Source of the DNA: Thalassospira sp. HF15
GTDB taxonomy: Bacteria > Pseudomonadota > Alphaproteobacteria > Rhodospirillales > Thalassospiraceae
Assembly: GCF_011806525.1 (NCBI RefSeq)
Contig: NZ_JAAVKI010000005.1
Span: forward strand, 248,001 to 312,000
Length of the DNA: 64,000 bases
Direction of reading: 5' to 3'
Shown: one piece after another, positions 62,601 to 64,000 of the stretch
Layout: the number at the start of each line of letters is the position of its first letter
Numbering within the stretch: the stretch's first letter is position 1
Position numbers and translations under genes: made by a program
Notes under the pieces: model-generated
Told to the model about the DNA's origin: nothing
The model's database searches: none
Seen by the model: the letters and a program-made list of their open reading frames with translations, nothing else

Positions 62601-63512
62601 ATGATCACGGAACAGGCCGATCTGAAGCTTTTGCGCATATTCCTGACGATCGTCGAGGCCGGGGGTTTTGCCGCAGCCCAAAGCGATCTGAATCTGTCAC
62701 TTTCAACAATCTCAAGCCATATCACCGCCCTTGAAACCCGGCTGGGTTTCACGCTTTGCAAGCGCGGGCGGGGCGGTTTTGCCCTGACAGCCGAGGGACA
62801 GGTGGTGTTTGAAGAAGCCCACCGTTTGTTCAAATCGGTCGGGCAGTATGAGACCAAAATGCGCGCCCTGCGTGACAAGCTGAGCGGCACTTTGACCATC
62901 GGCCTGACTGATAACACCATCACCGATCCCGGTGCCCGCCGGATCGAAAAGACCATCGCGCGTTTCATCGAACGTGCGCCCGAAGTAACCCTGAATGTCG
63001 TGACCCATCCGCCCAATGACCTTTTGCGCGAAGTGGTCACCGATAACATCCAGATCGGAATTTGCAGCTTTCCAAAAACCGTTTTGGGTCTGCGCTATAT
63101 CCCGCTTTATAACGAAATCCACCGGTTTTATTGCGGATCGGATCATCCGCTTTTTGACCGTGATGATACGGAAATCGATATTGACGAAATCCGCCGTTAT
63201 CGCCTGATCGGACGCAAACCGTGGCTAGGCCGGGATTTGAAAGAGTTCGCGATTTCCCGGCCACATGCGACCGTTTCGGACATGGAGGCCGAGGCACGCT
63301 TGATCCTGTCCGGAGCGTTTCTGGGCTATCTGCCCGAACATTACGCCAAGCAGTTTGTCGAGGCCGGGCGCATGCGCATGATCCTGCCCGAACGCTTGAA
63401 GGTAAACGCAACGTTTCAAGCAAGCCTTGATGACAGCAAGCAACCTGACCCGATCACCAAGCTGTTTCTTGATATGCTGATTGCCGATTTCGCACCCGAT
63501 GCCGCCGGATAG
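62601..63512 (+). CDS. LysR-family transcriptional regulator
   Basis: A 303-residue regulator. The helix-turn-helix region is LRIFLTIVEAGGFAAAQSDL followed by NLSLSTISSHITALETRLG at residues 9-48. The effector domain starts at about residue 95 with LTIGLTDNTI. Divergent from the ureohydrolase gene with a gap of about 160 bp, so it probably responds to a guanidino compound or amine. It is followed by an azlC gene on the same strand. Confidence 0.92.
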   Translation: MITEQADLKLLRIFLTIVEAGGFAAAQSDLNLSLSTISSHITALETRLGFTLCKRGRGGFALTAEGQVVFEEAHRLFKSVGQYETKMRALRDKLSGTLTIGLTDNTITDPGARRIEKTIARFIERAPEVTLNVVTHPPNDLLREVVTDNIQIGICSFPKTVLGLRYIPLYNEIHRFYCGSDHPLFDRDDTEIDIDEIRRYRLIGRKPWLGRDLKEFAISRPHATVSDMEAEARLILSGAFLGYLPEHYAKQFVEAGRMRMILPERLKVNATFQASLDDSKQPDPITKLFLDMLIADFAPDAAG

Positions 63513-63676
63513 CCACATCACAACGCGGCAATAGCAATATCGTCCAATACCGACTATCTGATATCGCCGATGATGGAGCCTGAAATGATGGCTCCTCGCG
63601 CACCATATTGAAAACAAAGAAACTGCCGGTCACCGCAACAGAATCGGCACCGAATAACCATAAGGAAACGTCGGAA

Positions 63677-64000
63677 ATGTCACGCCCCGGACAGACCGAA
63701 AATCAAACCAAGACCCAACCCCACGCCGGGCATTTTGATTCTGATACCATCAGGCGCGGCGCCCTTGCCTGCATGCCGCTCTTGCCCAGCACCATCATTT
63801 TCGGTGCGGTGCTTGGCGTGCTGGCCGCCCAGCGTGGATTGTCCTTGGGTGAATTGCTGTTCATGAGCCTGGCCGTGTTTGCCGGATCGGCCCAGTTTGT
63901 GTCGGTTGATCTGTGGCGCGAAACCATTCCGAGTGCCACCATCATCATCGCAACGGCGGTGATCAATATGCGCTACGTCCTGATCGGCGCGTCCCTGCGG
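63677..64000 (+). CDS. azlC: AzlC-family amino-acid exporter, N-terminal part (cut by the window end)
   Basis: The first 108 residues of a membrane protein. After a polar N-terminus the motif GALACMPLLPSTIIFGAVLG begins the AzlC domain, and LFMSLAVFAGSAQFVSVDLW and AVINMRYVLIGASLR are diagnostic. AzlC with AzlD exports branched-chain amino acids. The ATG at 63677 has AAGGAAACG upstream. The gene continues past the window; azlD is expected next. Confidence 0.92.
   Translation, partial: MSRPGQTENQTKTQPHAGHFDSDTIRRGALACMPLLPSTIIFGAVLGVLAAQRGLSLGELLFMSLAVFAGSAQFVSVDLWRETIPSATIIIATAVINMRYVLIGASLR

Noticed and set aside
1-64000. tRNA, rRNA, CRISPR, insertion sequence or prophage genes
   Set aside because: None seen: no repeat-spacer pattern, no transposase or integrase motif and no tRNA cloverleaf were found by reading. 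A covariance search would be needed to exclude a tRNA formally.

Overview
The window is a chromosomal stretch of a Gram-negative alphaproteobacterium. The GC content (about 57-60 percent by eye), the envC-ctpA-yibQ-rppH order, the FNR-linked ccoNOQP-ccoGHIS block and the overall protein style suggest a marine Rhodospirillales organism such as Thalassospira; that genus assignment comes from recollection of gene style, not from a search. There are about 57 protein genes. I saw no rRNA, tRNA, CRISPR array, insertion sequence or prophage.

Layout. 1-5.7 kb: cell-envelope and RNA-turnover genes (envC end, ctpA, yibQ-like, rppH, a small membrane protein), then tam and an alpha/beta hydrolase. 5.9-10.5 kb: an exported probable outer-membrane protein, a squalene/phytoene synthase family gene, pgk and dapF on the minus strand, and a GNAT-like protein. 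10.5-20 kb: a complete microaerobic respiration module, ccoNOQP (cbb3 oxidase), ccoGHIS (its assembly and copper supply) and an Fe-S FNR-type regulator. Three FNR-type boxes lie upstream of these genes, each with a -10-like hexamer at the class II distance. 20-30 kb: panBC, ffh, rpsP-rimM-trmD-rplS, then leuC, a small unknown gene, leuD and leuB.

30-36 kb: an ECF41-type sigma factor with its carboxymuconolactone decarboxylase-like partner and a recognisable ECF41-type promoter, a small unknown protein, a cyclopropane fatty acid synthase and asd. 35-41.5 kb: a SorC-family regulator followed by a polyol-type ABC transporter (binding protein, two permeases, ATPase) and a short-chain polyol dehydrogenase. 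Two hairpins, the second with a T-run, sit between the binding protein and the permeases and probably set their ratio. 41.5-51.7 kb: a YcaQ/AlkX-like glycosylase, an SLC13/RCK transporter, a small DUF2059 gene, a LysR/DMT exporter pair, folD-yggU-yggT, tag, a LacI regulator and alkB. 51.8-57.6 kb: an RND tripartite efflux operon. 57.9-64 kb: a chemoreceptor, an AraC regulator, an agmatinase-family ureohydrolase with a divergent LysR regulator, and the start of an azlC gene cut by the window edge.

The most unusual observation is at 44.8-45.5 kb. A second, diverged copy of the last 79 bases of the SLC13 gene lies about 630 bp beyond the real gene end, with a lower-GC DUF2059 gene between the two copies. 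This looks like a recombination scar. Other points worth attention are the ECF41 cassette, the hairpin plus terminator in the ABC operon, the small gene embedded between leuC and leuD, and a compact terminator-ending leader just before ffh.
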